Positions 1-11,905 of a stretch of 64,000 nucleotides of DNA are shown piece after piece. Where the stretch lies: positions 1,116,001-1,180,000 of the forward strand of contig CM033718.1 in NCBI GenBank assembly GCA_019671005.1, written 5' to 3'. The stretch comes from Hibiscus mutabilis (Eukaryota > Streptophyta > Magnoliopsida > Malvales > Malvaceae). The stretch's first letter is position 1; each line of letters starts with the position of its first letter. The position numbers were made by a program, and so were the translations under genes. Under the pieces are notes generated by a model. That model worked only from the letters and a program-made list of their open reading frames with translations. It had not been told where the DNA came from and did not search any database.

Positions 1-2322
1 AAACCTTTGAATTTTTTCATTGTTCTTCAACTTTTTCCTTCTCCGATCCAAAGCCACCACCATAACTCTTTCCTGACCTTGTCGGCCGCCACCTCAGTCA
101 TTTTCAACCTTTCTCTGATCGCCTCTGCAACTTCCAATCACCCTTAACCTTTCTCCGGCCGTCGGGGCGATTTTCGGCCACCGCCAAAACCCTAAAAATT
201 ACCAAAAAGCTCATTTTTTCATCATAAATCCAATTCTAGAGTTTGATTCAACTGAATCACCCTTCTTCCCCGGCCTAAGCTACCTACCCGAAACCAAAAT
301 CCATTTTTCTATCATTTTCCACTCCGCCGTGAAATCCTAAACTCTTCCAACTCCAACATCGACTCTGGTGATATTCGAAGAGGCAAAAAACTCCAAATAA
401 GCGTTCAGAACTCTAAAGCTTTAGATTAGCCTTTTCATTTTAGATCTAGGTTCACTGCTTTTGTATATTTATGGTTTGGATATGTAATTAAAATTATGTT
501 TTGTTGTAGGGAAGAAGATAGAGGTAAAAATATACCTCTTGACGCGTGCTTTCAACTCCGGCAAGCTTCCAGTGACCTTCTCCGATCTCCAACTCCGGTG
601 ATGGTTTATATTTCACAGGTATTCTCTTCGTCTTCTCCTCTCTCCTCTCTCTTCAATTATGACTGGTTATTTAATTGTCCAATTATTATTCAATCATTGT
701 TCTCTCTCCTATTTATAACAGGTCAAAGGATGACATCAACGGGTGGCCTTAATCCGAGTGAACTTAATCGGACCAATGTCTGCGCGCCAAATGGCCATTT
801 AGGCAGGCTAAAGAAGCACAAATGTGCTATTTGGGCTAGTATTTTTTTATTTTGGGCGAGAAAGAGTTTTGTATCGGGCCTTAGGATTTGTGGTTGGGTT
901 TTTTGAGATTTTATTTATGTAATGGACTCAAATATATTGTATAATGGACATTATTTGAACTCTAATGGATTATTATTTATTTATATTGCTTTCTTATTTA
1001 TCTACCCATTATTATTTATATTATTTTGGTTTTATTTATAGTAACTATATATATTTAGATACTCGGACAAAATTATACTCACTCGAGTAAAACTTTATTG
1101 CCATGCACAATAGATCATCTATGTATTGATTTTACATATCAATAAAACTCCTTTTTGAGAAAAAGAGAGAACATGATGCTCCTTGGGTGTATTAGCTATG
1201 ATGCTCATAAACAAGTGTTTGGTATTGAAATGCGGAACGGATAACTACTAAAAGCGTATAAATACTCCATTCAAATTATGCTATCCTTCTCTAGAATCAA
1301 AGAGAATAAATCATCCGTTTTGCAATAATTTATATTCTCATACGAATGCGTATTACATTATCGATTTAGTTACAAATACTTTATATTTTTAAAGTAATAA
1401 ATTACAATATCTAAACTATTATAGTCCTTAAACTCTAAATAAAAATACATATATTTGTACTCGTACACATAATTTTCTGAATGATACAACATCAGCGTCT
1501 ACTGAATTAATGTTCAATTGATTAAATACAAATATTTTAAGAAAAGCGAAAAACGAACGAATTTATCTTTTCCAATAATAAGTTTATTACGATTCCTCTG
1601 GTTTCATGGTACGTAAACAAACCATAGGTGAAACATGTTGATGATTATTGGGAGTTATGTCCTCCAAAAATTTTATAAAGTAAAAAATATGTTAAATCCC
1701 TCAAACAAGATTAGATATTCAAATTTTGACATTGTAGATAAAAAAATCGAATTAATAGAATCGCCCTCGTATTAAAAATATACAAATTTCAATTCAAATT
1801 AGTATGTCCTTTGATCAACTAAAGATACCTCGACACCTGTCTTACATGGTTCCCCCAAAACTTGATCGCCAGCTTCCCTGTTCTCCAACTTTTTCATGTC
1901 AAAAAGAACATCATGATGAGCTTAACAATTCAACTTTCAATCCATAGGAGCAAAAAACATATACATATACCCTCCAATCCCGATTCGAATCCGACGTATT
2001 CAATCAATCAGTTTCCACAACACGTGCCGGTCTCTCCTTGGGTTCACCAGAATCGACTGTCTGTACGATGATCCACACGTGTCGATTAACCGTTTGTGAA
2101 ATTGCCTAGCAGGGGTACATTTGTTCGACACAGGTTGCCTGTGGTATCCGTTAACTGGCATCCACTAGCCCTAAACGGACCACCCCTGTAGCCTGATTGC
2201 TGGTTCATATATGCGCACCTCCACCAAAGCTTTATTCTTGTGCCCTTTTTTTTATCTTGTTTTCTCTCCTTGCAAATCATTTTGCTAGTTGAATATATCA
2301 GCACCATTTTCTTTAGACTTAT
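1..2322. other. Gene-free left edge, probably repeat-derived
   Basis: I recognise no gene here. Bases 1-740 are C/T-rich with many short CCGGCC and CTCCG runs, rather like the transcribed part of a long plant LTR or an untranslated leader. An open frame at 496-906 has no recognisable domain. The rest is AT-rich. Two CACGTG G-box cores lie about 50 bp apart near 2021-2026 and 2073-2078, which could be promoter elements, but no start codon of a recognised gene follows closely. Confidence 0.4.
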
Positions 2323-2574
2323 ATCACAGATAAATACATAAAGTATGTCACTTTTCATTTAAGTATTTAAAGTATTTTTTGTCAAAATAAATATATAAAG
2401 TATATTTTTTTTGTTAAAGTATGTACCTAAAGTTTTACATGTGACAATGATTAAAAAATATTTCATGTACTTAGTTTGACCAAAAACTATACTATATATG
2501 CCTACTTTGACGAAATAAATATTTTATGTACCTAAATGAAAAAAATTTATGTACTTTAGATGTTTATTTGTGAT
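2323..2574. mobile_element. MITE-like palindromic element, about 252 bp
   Basis: The two ends are imperfect inverted repeats of about 60 bp. The left end starts ATCACAGATAAATACATAAA and the right end, read on the minus strand, starts ATCACAAATAAACATCTAAA. Both continue into similar blocks containing a TTTCATTTA-like stretch and a GTCAAA motif. There is no coding capacity. The size, AT richness and terminal symmetry fit a miniature inverted-repeat transposable element. I could not find a convincing target duplication, so the superfamily is open. Confidence 0.5.
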
Positions 2575-3806
2575 GTAAGCTTTTTCTTTAAACATAAGTC
2601 GGCATCAAGCAGATCAAGGATTATTAAACGATGAAGAATAGGTGAATAATTGAATATGGTATTACAGTAAAAACAAAATTGTTTTTCCTTTAGAGTTTGG
2701 CATTTGATAGATTTTTCTATGATTTTTACTTTCCATCAGATGAGATTACAGTGTTATTAAGCATCTGTTACTCGAATTTCTATGATTTTATATTTAATTT
2801 CAGCCTCTAATATTTACTGTCCTGTTGATTATCTATCACATATAGTTTATACTTGATGGTTAAACTACAATCTTGTCAGATTTATGTAAGCGATTCTTCA
2901 TATGTGTGTGTATTTCTAGATCTTCTTTGCTGAGTCAAATTTTGATTGGAGTTTTGTTGTGACTAATTGCATAGTTGAGTGGAATTATATGTTTTTTTTG
3001 TTAAATTAAGGTTTTATTTCTTTAATATTATATTAGAATAAAGTTAGGCACTTTATTGATTAATCCCTTTGAAAAGTTTCTATGTTCATCTCTCTTAGGA
3101 TTAGTGCTTTAATGTTAATGATTAGGGAGGGATAAACTTGAAATTTACTTGATCATTTTCAAAGTGAGCTCAAGTTATGTGAGTGATGTTGAGTATAGGT
3201 AGAGTTCATCTTTAGTAGTTAAGTGGAATTGATCAATTTAATTGTTCATTTTTTAAGTAAGTTGGATTTTAAAAGTAAAACTCAACCAGATTCAGATAGA
3301 ATTTTAAGTTATCAATTTTAAATTTAGTTGAAATCTTTTTTTATTTGAACTTTACTCGAATAGAGTATTGTTGTATGAATTCGACAGCTAAATATCTGGC
3401 AAGAAAAGCTAATTAGTATGCTTTTTAAAGTTTTTCTCAGTAGTGATGGGGTTCTAGGGAACCCCATTGTACAAGAAAATTGATAAATATTTGGAATTAT
3501 GAAAAGGCATATGAGTAGTGTGGTCGTGTCAGCAGAGTGGTCTCGTTTTTGCCTGGCTCGAAACACCCACAAAGCCAATGACAACGTACTCTCGACACCT
3601 ATGCTCTGATTGGACGATGGTAAGTAAGCTTAATTGTTTTGCTTGCAAATTGCATGCAATGGGAAAAAACATGTCTTCATCTTTCATAATCAACACCCTT
3701 TTCTTTGTTTTCTCCTTTTTTTCCCTTTCATTTCTTTTTATAAATATGGCTAAACATTGAGGTTGATGCATCAGTTTTTTACTTGGTTTAGGTGGATACA
3801 AAGGAA
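2575..3806 (+). other. Upstream region of the MADS-box gene
   Basis: No coding feature is supported. The stretch is AT-rich and should hold the promoter and 5' leader of the MADS gene. A short perfect inverted repeat lies at 3446-3467 (arms ATGGGGTTC and GAACCCCAT, four-base spacer). It could be a DNA-binding site or an RNA hairpin. A pyrimidine-rich leader-like stretch is at 3680-3740. No clear TATA box was assigned. Confidence 0.4.
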
Positions 3807-6451
3807 ATGGGGAGAGGCAAGGTTGAGTTGAAAAGAATTGAGAACCCAACAAACAGGCAAGTCACCTTCTCTAAGAGAAGAAATGGGCTTCTCAAGAAAG
3901 CTTTTGAGCTATCCATACTCTGTGATGCTGAAGTTGCCTTGCTTATCTTATCTTCTTCCGGAAAGGTTTATCAGTTTGCCAGTCATGAGTAAGTTCAATT
4001 ATCACTTGTACTCTTCGGGTGCGATTTTGATCTCGTTGTTTTGATCGCGGTGCCACGACCGTGTTTAAATCCTTATTCTTGCCATGCATTTTCTCATGGA
4101 AGCATGTATGCAAGTCATGCATTTTCTTATAGTTTTTCTTTGGTTTTGATATATTTCAATTGCTGCAGCATGGATAGGACGATTGCAAAGTATAGAAGAG
4201 ATGTTGGGCTGCCTGATTCAAGTAATCCTCAGTTTAGAACCATGGAGGTATTGTTTGATGATTTCTGGTCAAGCTTTTATTTTTCAGTATTTAATGCATA
4301 TTAAAAAATGAAAATAATTATCACCTGAATTAGTCAACTAATAAAATAAATACCGATGATTATAAAATAAGATAATTCGAGAATAAACTGCATACAACCC
4401 TGCAATTTCTTCTTTTCCGGATTCATTTCTCATATAGCAAATAAAGCAAATCATGCATTGTATTTTTCGAAACTTTATTTCTGTGAAATCTGTCATTTTT
4501 AGCTAGATTATATTAATTTGAGGTGAATAGTTGAAAACAAGTACATATTCAACATTGGTATTCTTAATTTTTTCTAAGAATTTTTACGTATTTGAATAAT
4601 AATGTCTTTACTCGTGTCTAAATATATTTCTATATAAATTTGTAAGAAGTGCTCTGTAAGTGCTATGAACATAAAAAGTCGAGACAACATAAATGATTTT
4701 AAGTAATTATATATGAACATCCAAATTTATATTTCAAAATGTTTTTAATATTTAAATCAATAAAAACTCCAAAAGAAAAAGAGAGAGAACATTGCTTAAG
4801 ATTTCATGCATGTAACTTCATTTTAGGCCTTTGGCTTAAGAAAATAATAGGGGCATACATAACATGACTAAAACTGAACATTCATCCTCTGGGTTCAAGC
4901 TTTAATATACCATATTTTGTCGATATATTTTTTTTAATCTTTTATGTTTATTTTATGGTATTATATACGGGATTATTCTACAAATAATATCATCTCTAAA
5001 ATTCAAATATGTATAAATTCTCTCTTTAAGAGTGCAGTATACTTTGCCCCTCGAACTGTTATTCAACAACTCCATTTAAAAAAAAAAGTAAATAAAGGAT
5101 GGAGGGTTTTTTATATACTTTGTCATCCCCAAGTTAATATTCTGTTAAAGATATATTTACTTTGTCCCTCGAATTGGTATTCTGAGTTGATGAACAACTA
5201 TTTAAAGAGATCCATAAGTAGTGAGATTGAAGAGTTAGACAAAAGTATGTTCAACTGTTGTGCAACACAAGCGCACAAACATATATTTTATTTATTTTTT
5301 TAATATAAACTATAAAATGGACATGCACATTACTAAAAAAAATAAAATGTTTTCGTGTTTTGCAGGCACTTATCTGGAGAAGACATCTTAGCATTAGGCA
5401 TGAGAGAGTTGAAACAGCTTGAGCGCCAGTTGAAAGTAGGCGCTGAACGTGTCCGCTCAAGAAAGGTTATACACACGGTTATGTTAGTCGTGTTCGAGTA
5501 ACTGTCAAATACGAGTACATATCTAATACGGATAATTATTTTATATATAAACGATCACGATATTTATATCCACGCCCTAAAAATATTGGATTTATATCGA
5601 ACATAAAATTTTTCAAAAAAATGAACAAGTGTCTTATGTTGTTTTTCTCTTTTTCCTGTTCCAGATAATGTATAATATTGTACGTATATATACACATATA
5701 CAGATTATTAATATGATTCTTCCTGTATTAAACAGAGGCGCATTGTTTCGGATCACGCCACCTTGCTGAAGAGAAGGGTAAGAAAATTCCAAGAACATGC
5801 TACTGATCAGTCCTTTGAAATTATAAAATATACGTAAAATATCGAATATAAATGCATTTAACACGTACAGATATTCAACCTGCTATATTATCAGAAAAGC
5901 AATTCAAGCTAACGATATCTTGTGTTTCAACGCAGAACAAACAATTGCAAGAGGAGAACACTCACTTCCAGAAAAGGGTGAGACTTTCGTTGTTTATATA
6001 ATAGACAAAAATATTCGATACATTAGCGGTGTAAATTTTTAATTCCACAAACTGTATACTAAATAATACTCCATTCTGCTATTTCGGAAACATTTTGTTT
6101 CAAAATGAAGTTAATTATTTTTACTGTGAATTTTGAGGTTTAGCTGAAAGAGTTGGACGACGGAAATACCAGCTCAAGAATCATGGGTGAAAATTCTTGC
6201 AGCATGCTTCAGCAAAGGTAATAGTTAATTATTATTATTAACAAGTAAATAATTATATTTAATATTTATATTTGAGGAAAAATATCTGATCTTGCATTAT
6301 TGTTCGTAAATCTGAACATTACAGGATCTTGAAGAAGATCTCTTTAACGAAACAGGCCTGCCACTGTAATTTGGATATATGCATCGGCCGCTGCCGCCGA
6401 TCTTATAATCGGACAGTGACACGAGCCATGCTGCTATTGGATATTATATAG
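3807..6451 (+). CDS. MIKC-type MADS-box transcription factor, probably TM8-like
   Basis: Exon 1 (3807-3988, 182 nt) encodes a complete MADS domain starting MGRGKVELKRIENPTNRQVT. Later exons are 4169-4247 (79 nt), 5366-5465 (100 nt), 5736-5777 (42 nt), 5936-5977 (42 nt), 6144-6217 and a last exon from 6325. These are standard MIKC exon sizes, all with GT-AG borders. The exons give the I region (DMDRTIAKYRRDVGLPDSSN), the K domain (HLSGEDILALGMRELKQLER) and a C-terminal tail. The usual exon of about 62-65 nt that opens the K domain, expected between 4248 and 5365, was not found, so the model is incomplete. In the strict frame the last exon runs to TAG at 6449-6451; another frame gives a plausible tail ending at TAA near 6367-6369. 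The family forms DNA-binding dimers at CArG boxes in the nucleus. The TM8 assignment rests on remembered resemblance and is moderate. The start is the first ATG before the MADS domain. Confidence 0.75.
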
Positions 6452-7527
6452 TTGACAGTTTCAAACATTTGTTTGCGCTGGCTTTTTACGTTTTAATTTG
6501 TTTTCGAATGAATTGGCTTTATTTGTATTTTAAGGGCCTTAAAGTATATATATATCATTTCCCCATTCTATCACAAAATGTATTAAGAATTATGATTCTG
6601 TATTTTTATTAAAATATTAATAGACAAAAGCTTAATCAATTATGTCAAGATTTCTTACAATTTCTGGGATGTTTTTTATATTTCTTTTAATTACTACACA
6701 TTTTCTAAATATAACTGATTTTAATAAGAGTAATTATTTTGATAAATAAATTTTTGACTCTATAACCATATTTATTTGAATGTCATATGTTATATTTGAA
6801 TAATCATAAATATAACATAATATTTAAATAGATAAGATTATAATTATGAATTTTAAAATGAAAAAAATTATTTTATGAGTTTAATTAACAATATTTATTT
6901 GTATAATTTCTTTATTTGATCCATTTTATTTGAATAATCTTTTAAAGGGTTTTATAGGGGTTTGATATTTAAATTTAGTTAGTGTTTATAATTATGATAG
7001 GGTTAAGTTTTTTAAGGTTAGGGTTATAAAATATTTAATTTTTAATAATCCGACAAAATTAAGTTTAATTAAAAAGTTTTTACAATATTTAGCTCTTAAA
7101 GATATAAGGGTCTAATCTTAGAAAAATATTTGAATAAAGGGTTTATTATTTTTGAATTTGTTAAATAAATGTCTAATTTTGAAAGATTAAGTCCACCAAA
7201 AACATTAGAGCTTTAATTAAATGTTTTGATCTGGGCTTTTTACGTCACGAACAGAAATTCTTTATATTTTTTGTGACTCCATATATTATAACACTAAAAT
7301 AAATAATTTTTATTTTAAATTTTAAAAAAATTTTTAACTAAAAATTTATAATTTAAAATGCAGAGTTAAAATTTTAGAATTTAATTTTTCAATACCAAAT
7401 TAATAAAAAATTAAATCTTAACCTTAAATTTTAAATTTTAAAATTTTGAGATAGGGTTTGAGTTGTTAGGGTTCATTTCTATGAACACCAACAGCGGAGG
7501 ATTTTTGTTCGTACATCACCGCCAGAA
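6452..7527. other. AT-rich intergenic stretch
   Basis: I see no gene. The stretch is very AT-rich, with runs of TTTAAATTTTAAAATTT-like sequence at 7290-7450. It separates the MADS gene from the gamma-carbonic-anhydrase-like pseudogene and presumably holds the 3' UTR of the former and the old promoter of the latter. Confidence 0.4.
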
Positions 7528-9539
7528 ATGGCGACATCTATGGCGGTTCGCATAACCCGAAAGGCGGCGGCGTTCTCTGCTCGCCGCCGAGTCATCGCAT
7601 CACGGAATTTCGCCGATCTCGCTGTCGTTGGATCGAGTGAATTGGGACTACAGAGGCCAAAGGAAGATATTTCCTCTCGGCCCGTGGGTACCGAAGGTAG
7701 CTGTCGACGCTTTCATGGCGTCTAATGTTGTCTTGGCCGGTCAAGTAACCGTCGACGATAGAGCCTCGGTGGAGAATAACTGCGTCCTACGTAGCGATCT
7801 CAACAAGATCACCGTTGGATTCTGCTCTAATGTGCAGGAACGTTGTGTCATTCAGGCCGCTTGGTCCTCACCTACAGGTAAATCTTTTAATTTCTTGTAA
7901 TCAATCATGTTTTAATATGTTCTGTACAGCTTAGTTCAAGGAGCTCTCCCGCGTGATTTTTCTCTAAAAAAATAACTATAATTTTAAATGTGGTTTGCGG
8001 TGTCGCGGTGACCTCCAAAACCAAAACCGTTAAGATGCGGATGTGACCGTTACGTTATGCGGCCGTTACATAACGAACTAATTTAGTCAATAATAGGATA
8101 GGACAAGGGGGTCATTGTTTGTTTATGAGACTTACTGCCAGATGCAGAACAATTTGAATTAAGCTTTCATTTTATGGTTTAGCCTCACCTTTCTGATATA
8201 TCAAGGTACAAGATCAACAACAATATATTGATAAATGGGTAAAAAAATGTTGGTTTTTTTACTGCAGAATTGAGAATTGGTAAGAATGTGAATGTTGATG
8301 TGAAGAAAACAGTGTTTATTCTAGACAAATGAGGTGATCAAGTTGCAATAATTAATCTTTACCTGTGAACATGGTCCTTTTTTAATGTTCTTCATTGTGG
8401 GACATCACAAAATGATATGCTTGGTACAAAATGGGGATAGATACAGACACAGAGGCTATCAAACTTAGAAATATAAATTTCATACTCCATTCTCCAACTC
8501 TTCAACATTACCATTCTATGGATTTTTTGTTTTCTTCACCTTTTCTAGTGGATAGATAGAGAGATATAAGCTATCGTATCATCTTTTATTCAGAACCTTT
8601 GCCGAAATATGGCACCCATAGCCGCTACTGAACTCCAAATGACCGGTGTAGGAAGTGGAGAGAGTGATTTCTCGCTTTATATCTAGCTTTAGTGAGATTA
8701 TTCACCCACATTGTACGTTGGAGGGTGCTTTTATGATAACGATGTTATTAACTTATGAAAAATTGTGTTTCATACCTCTCAAAGATTCCTGTTCTTCACA
8801 GGTACTTTTATTATATTTTCAGGGTTCTGATATTTGCAACTTGCTCTTGCCCGTGTTGCTACATGTCTAGAACTGGAACTGATTCATTGTTGAATCTTGT
8901 TTTGCTCATCTTTGCTACCACTATTTTCCATTTCTTCTCTTTGAACCTGCAGTTCAACCTCATTCGTGTAACTGGCGATTTCCTCTATCATTTATTGTAA
9001 AAATGAATTGTATGATCAAACAATGTTTTAGGTAGAACTTTCCTTTGTCCCTTCTTTACTCAGGGATCAAGTCAATCTCTGTATCTCTTTGGCATCATCA
9101 TGCGACAATTATTTTTGAATTCGGACTGTATTTTATTTGAAATGTGTTTTCTCCCTCATATTACAGGGCTCCCAGCAGACATCAATGGAGAGGTTTGTGA
9201 CAATTGGTGCATACAGTCTCTTGAGATCATGGACATTTGAACCAGAGTGCATTATCGGACAGCATTCTATTCTTATGGAAGGTTCCCCAGTGGAGACTCA
9301 CTATCCTTGAAGCCAGTTCCGTAGGTCCTCCAGGTAGGAGAATACTAACTGGTGAGCTTTGGGCAGGAAATCCCACTAGGTTTGTCTGAGCTCTAACCCA
9401 CAAAGAGACCTTAGAAATCCGTAAACTCGCTGTTGCAGTTAACTATCCTAGCAAAGAACATTTCTCAGTGTTCCTTCCATTCTCAACAGCATATTTGGAA
9501 GTTAAGAAGATCAAGAAGCCCCTGGGAATTAATATTTGA
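7528..9539 (+). pseudogene. Gamma-carbonic-anhydrase-like (gamma-CAL) pseudogene
   Basis: Exon 1 (7528-7877) opens with an Arg-rich, mitochondrial-targeting-like leader (MATSMAVRITRKAAAFSARR). After a frame change it reads DRVNWDYRGQRKIFPLG and DLNKITVGFCSNVQERC, which are left-handed beta-helix sequences of the gamma-CA-like subunits of plant mitochondrial complex I. Exon 2 (9167-9539) carries RFVTIGAYSLLRS, EPECIIGQHSILMEGS and a tail ending at TGA 9537-9539. At least four lesions are visible: a frame change near 7625, a two-base loss near 9180 just after GLPA, a small deletion near 9302 after SPVETH that leads into TGA, and a stop within FVRTLT near 9385. The normally Trp/Gly-rich turn after VTV is also altered. 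The intron (about 1.29 kb) has GT-AG ends, so this looks like decay of a once intact gene rather than a retrocopy. Confidence 0.85.
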
Positions 9540-10002
9540 TTGCTTTTTTTCTGTCATTTTTTTTTTTTTCTGTTTGTTGTAGTTTTCATTGCAAGGAAAT
9601 AAGCTGCCACTGTTGTTTTTCCATGTATTTGATCATGTTGACTATTGAAAAAACACACTTGTAATTGTGAATTCCAATGAAATGGAATATTGTTTGAATA
9701 ACAACATTCAATAGATTTGACTTTTGAATCTCTAAATTGATAACTCTGTAATTTAAAAAAATATACGAAAACTACTATAGAGCCAAATGAATATAAATTA
9801 TATGTAGTCGACAGGGAACCCTGGATTTCACACCTAAAGAAAAAAATACAATGAAGTCTAAATCCAAACCTGGGAAAAACCCGAAAAACAAAGTCTAAAT
9901 CCAAACTCGATTTTCAATTCAACATACCAGTTAGTATTATAGTTTTAGCACTCGTTAAACAAAAGAACCCTAATTTATTGTGCTCCAAAGGTTTCAAATT
10001 TC
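9540..10002. other. Short spacer between two converging pseudogenes
   Basis: This is the 3' flank of the gamma-CAL pseudogene (+) and of the SPL pseudogene (-). It holds a T-rich run at about 9545-9570 and nothing else that I can name. Confidence 0.4.
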
Positions 10003-11478
10003 CTACTGCCAATGAAAGGGAAGAGTTTGAAGGGCTTCACTTCCAGATGATTCACCAGAATCCATGTGAAACATTCTTGAGTGGTGGACCGTAGTCTCCC
10101 TGCCATTGGCAACAACTGAACCGATGGGCTCTATGTTGTAGTTCTGCAGGCTCGGACTGCAGCAAGGGGAATGACTGAGGCTGCACCATGTTACTTGAAC
10201 CAATCCCAGATGTATGCGACAGTGGAGATGACAGAAGAGAGAGAGCACAATCTGAATCTCGAACTTGAGTTGTTAAACTGTCACACAACATACTATTGCA
10301 GCTCCCATTGCCTTCCAAGAAAGGTGCAACAGCCCCGAGAACCGGCTGGCAAACGGAAGCTTCCGCAGGTGTTTGATCCTCCCCTTGCAGAAACATGCAT
10401 TGCTTACCTTCTCTGTAGCTGCTTGAAGAGGATCCAAGAACAAGGTTTTGTTTCACAGGTGAGTTTAACGATAGGTTCGGGTTAAGACATCTAGACTCGG
10501 TCTCAGATTTGTCAACTCCTGGCCATGTAGTTTTCACCACAGTGGTGGTTGGATATACTTGCAAACCAGAGAATGGCAGCATCTGGGAACCTGAAATGTG
10601 GAATTCGTATCTGTTCAAACAAGGAAATTACATATAACACAAAGTGCATGAATTCATTCAACGTTAAAAGCACCAAAAGACAAAGTTCATTCAAGCATCA
10701 AAGTTTTAGCTGACATTGGTAATTGGAGAAATAGCACCGAGGACGTGAGAGGGGATCTGGTTGAGGTTTCCTTCGCCTCCGGTTATGCTTGTCGAGACGT
10801 GTCCTGCAGCTTCTCTTCCCGTCATCAAATTTCTCCAGCAAATGAAACCTACAAAAGACAGCAAAGTGACCATCAAGGAGTTCGGAAACTGCTAAGGTCC
10901 ATCCCCAAACACAACATAACTGAAATACTAGAAATCATACTTACAGAACAAGAAAACAATGCCGAACTTTATCCCATAAAAACTTAGCTATTAGCATCAA
11001 GTTATTGATCAAAAACAAGTGTCTACACTCATTCAATTGTATCGATTTAAATTATGCCGAAGTTCCAAAAAATAGCAGCAAAAGTAAAGCAAATACCTGC
11101 TGCATTGTTGACAAAATCATTGCTTTAGGCCATTGATCATAACCTCTGCAGTCTTAGAGTGGAGTTCACACACCTTATGGCGCCTATAGTAGTCCCTACA
11201 TTTACTAAGGTCTGAATCGCATTCATCGACGAGGCACGAAACCGGACGAGTCCTGATATTAGTCGATCGAGCCTTGTTGAAACACCGGGTTCCTTTCGTT
11301 TACCGGATGGTATTTCTCTTGAATTCCCCAGTTGACCAAGCTTCAAATCGACTCCGAAATCCCCTCTAGAGTTAAAAAAATCACTTGATCCATTGCCATT
11401 GATTGAATCTGTGTTTGTTTCAGTTTCCTCAACAAAATCACTCAAATCCCATGTAGTAGCTTTCAAGTTCCACTCCAT
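10003..11478 (-). pseudogene. SPL13: SPL13-like SBP-box gene with disabling lesions
   Basis: Exon 1 (11478-11097) starts MEWNLKATTWDLSDF, as SPL13-type proteins do, and carries DFGVDLKLGQLG. After a frame change near 11270-11280 it reads the first SBP zinc-binding part (CLVDECDSDLSKCRDYYRRH, then KVCELHSKTAEV and FCQQCSR). Exon 2 (10848-about 10715) gives the second zinc/NLS part, including GKRSC and NRRRRKPQPD. Exon 3 (about 10610-10003) holds LGSSSSSYREGKQ, the miR156 target and the family tail ending LPFHWQ. Lesions are the frameshift near 11275, a TGA at 11119-11117 where Arg (CGA) is expected before FCQQC, a weak exon-2 donor, and a frame change near 10100 before the tail. SBP proteins bind GTAC cores and act in phase change. 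Here no full protein can be made unless the lesions are base errors. Family assignment is firm; the subclade is good but not proven. Confidence 0.85.
10229..10248 (-). promoter_or_regulatory. miR156/157 target site in SPL-like exon 3
   Basis: Read on the minus strand the site is GTGCTCTCTCTCTTCTGTCA, the canonical plant miR156 target, encoding ALSLLSS in SPL frames. It keeps the sequence expected for full pairing apart from the central position that normally varies. It survives although the host reading frame is broken elsewhere. Confidence 0.9.
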
Positions 11479-11860
11479 TAAATAAAAAATCCTCCACTTT
11501 CCAAAGTTTATGCTCACCTAATAGGAAACTTTTTTACAATTTTAAAAAATTAAATTGGATCCGACATTCACGAATTCCAGTAACATAGACCAAGAAATCA
11601 TTATGCTTACAGTTTCAAGATAGTATTTTTTTATATTGAAGTAAAGGAAAAGATAGCAACAAAACACAGTTCCAAGAACATAGGAAGTAGAAAAATAATA
11701 ATAAACAGAAAAAAAGAAAGAAAAGAAAAAAAAAAAGACAAACAAGAAGAGTTGTTCTCTCTTTTCAAGCCATTGATTCACTGATAAAAAAATCAGCAGA
11801 AAAAAAGAGAAAATAATTGTATGAAAGGGAAAGGAGTTTGACCTAAAGGAGCTTTGTTTT

Positions 11861-11861
<1 letters not shown>

Positions 11862-11894
<33 letters not shown>

Positions 11895-11905
11895 TTATAT
11901 GTATA
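11862..11905. repeat. AT dinucleotide microsatellite
   Basis: An almost uninterrupted run of TA/AT repeats about 44 bp long. Confidence 0.85.

Noticed and set aside
496..906. 136-codon open frame at the left edge
   Set aside because: No domain, mixed composition, sits in repeat-like DNA; no splice or promoter support.
4944..5303. Frame containing SEIEELDKS as missing MADS exon
   Set aside because: Resembles the expected K-domain start only over about nine residues, and the possible splice sites give the wrong phase and length.
10171..10485. 104-codon plus-strand frame containing a miR157-like sequence
   Set aside because: The TGACAGAAGAGAG sequence on this strand is just the complement of the SPL target site; there is no fold-back around it that would make a miRNA precursor.
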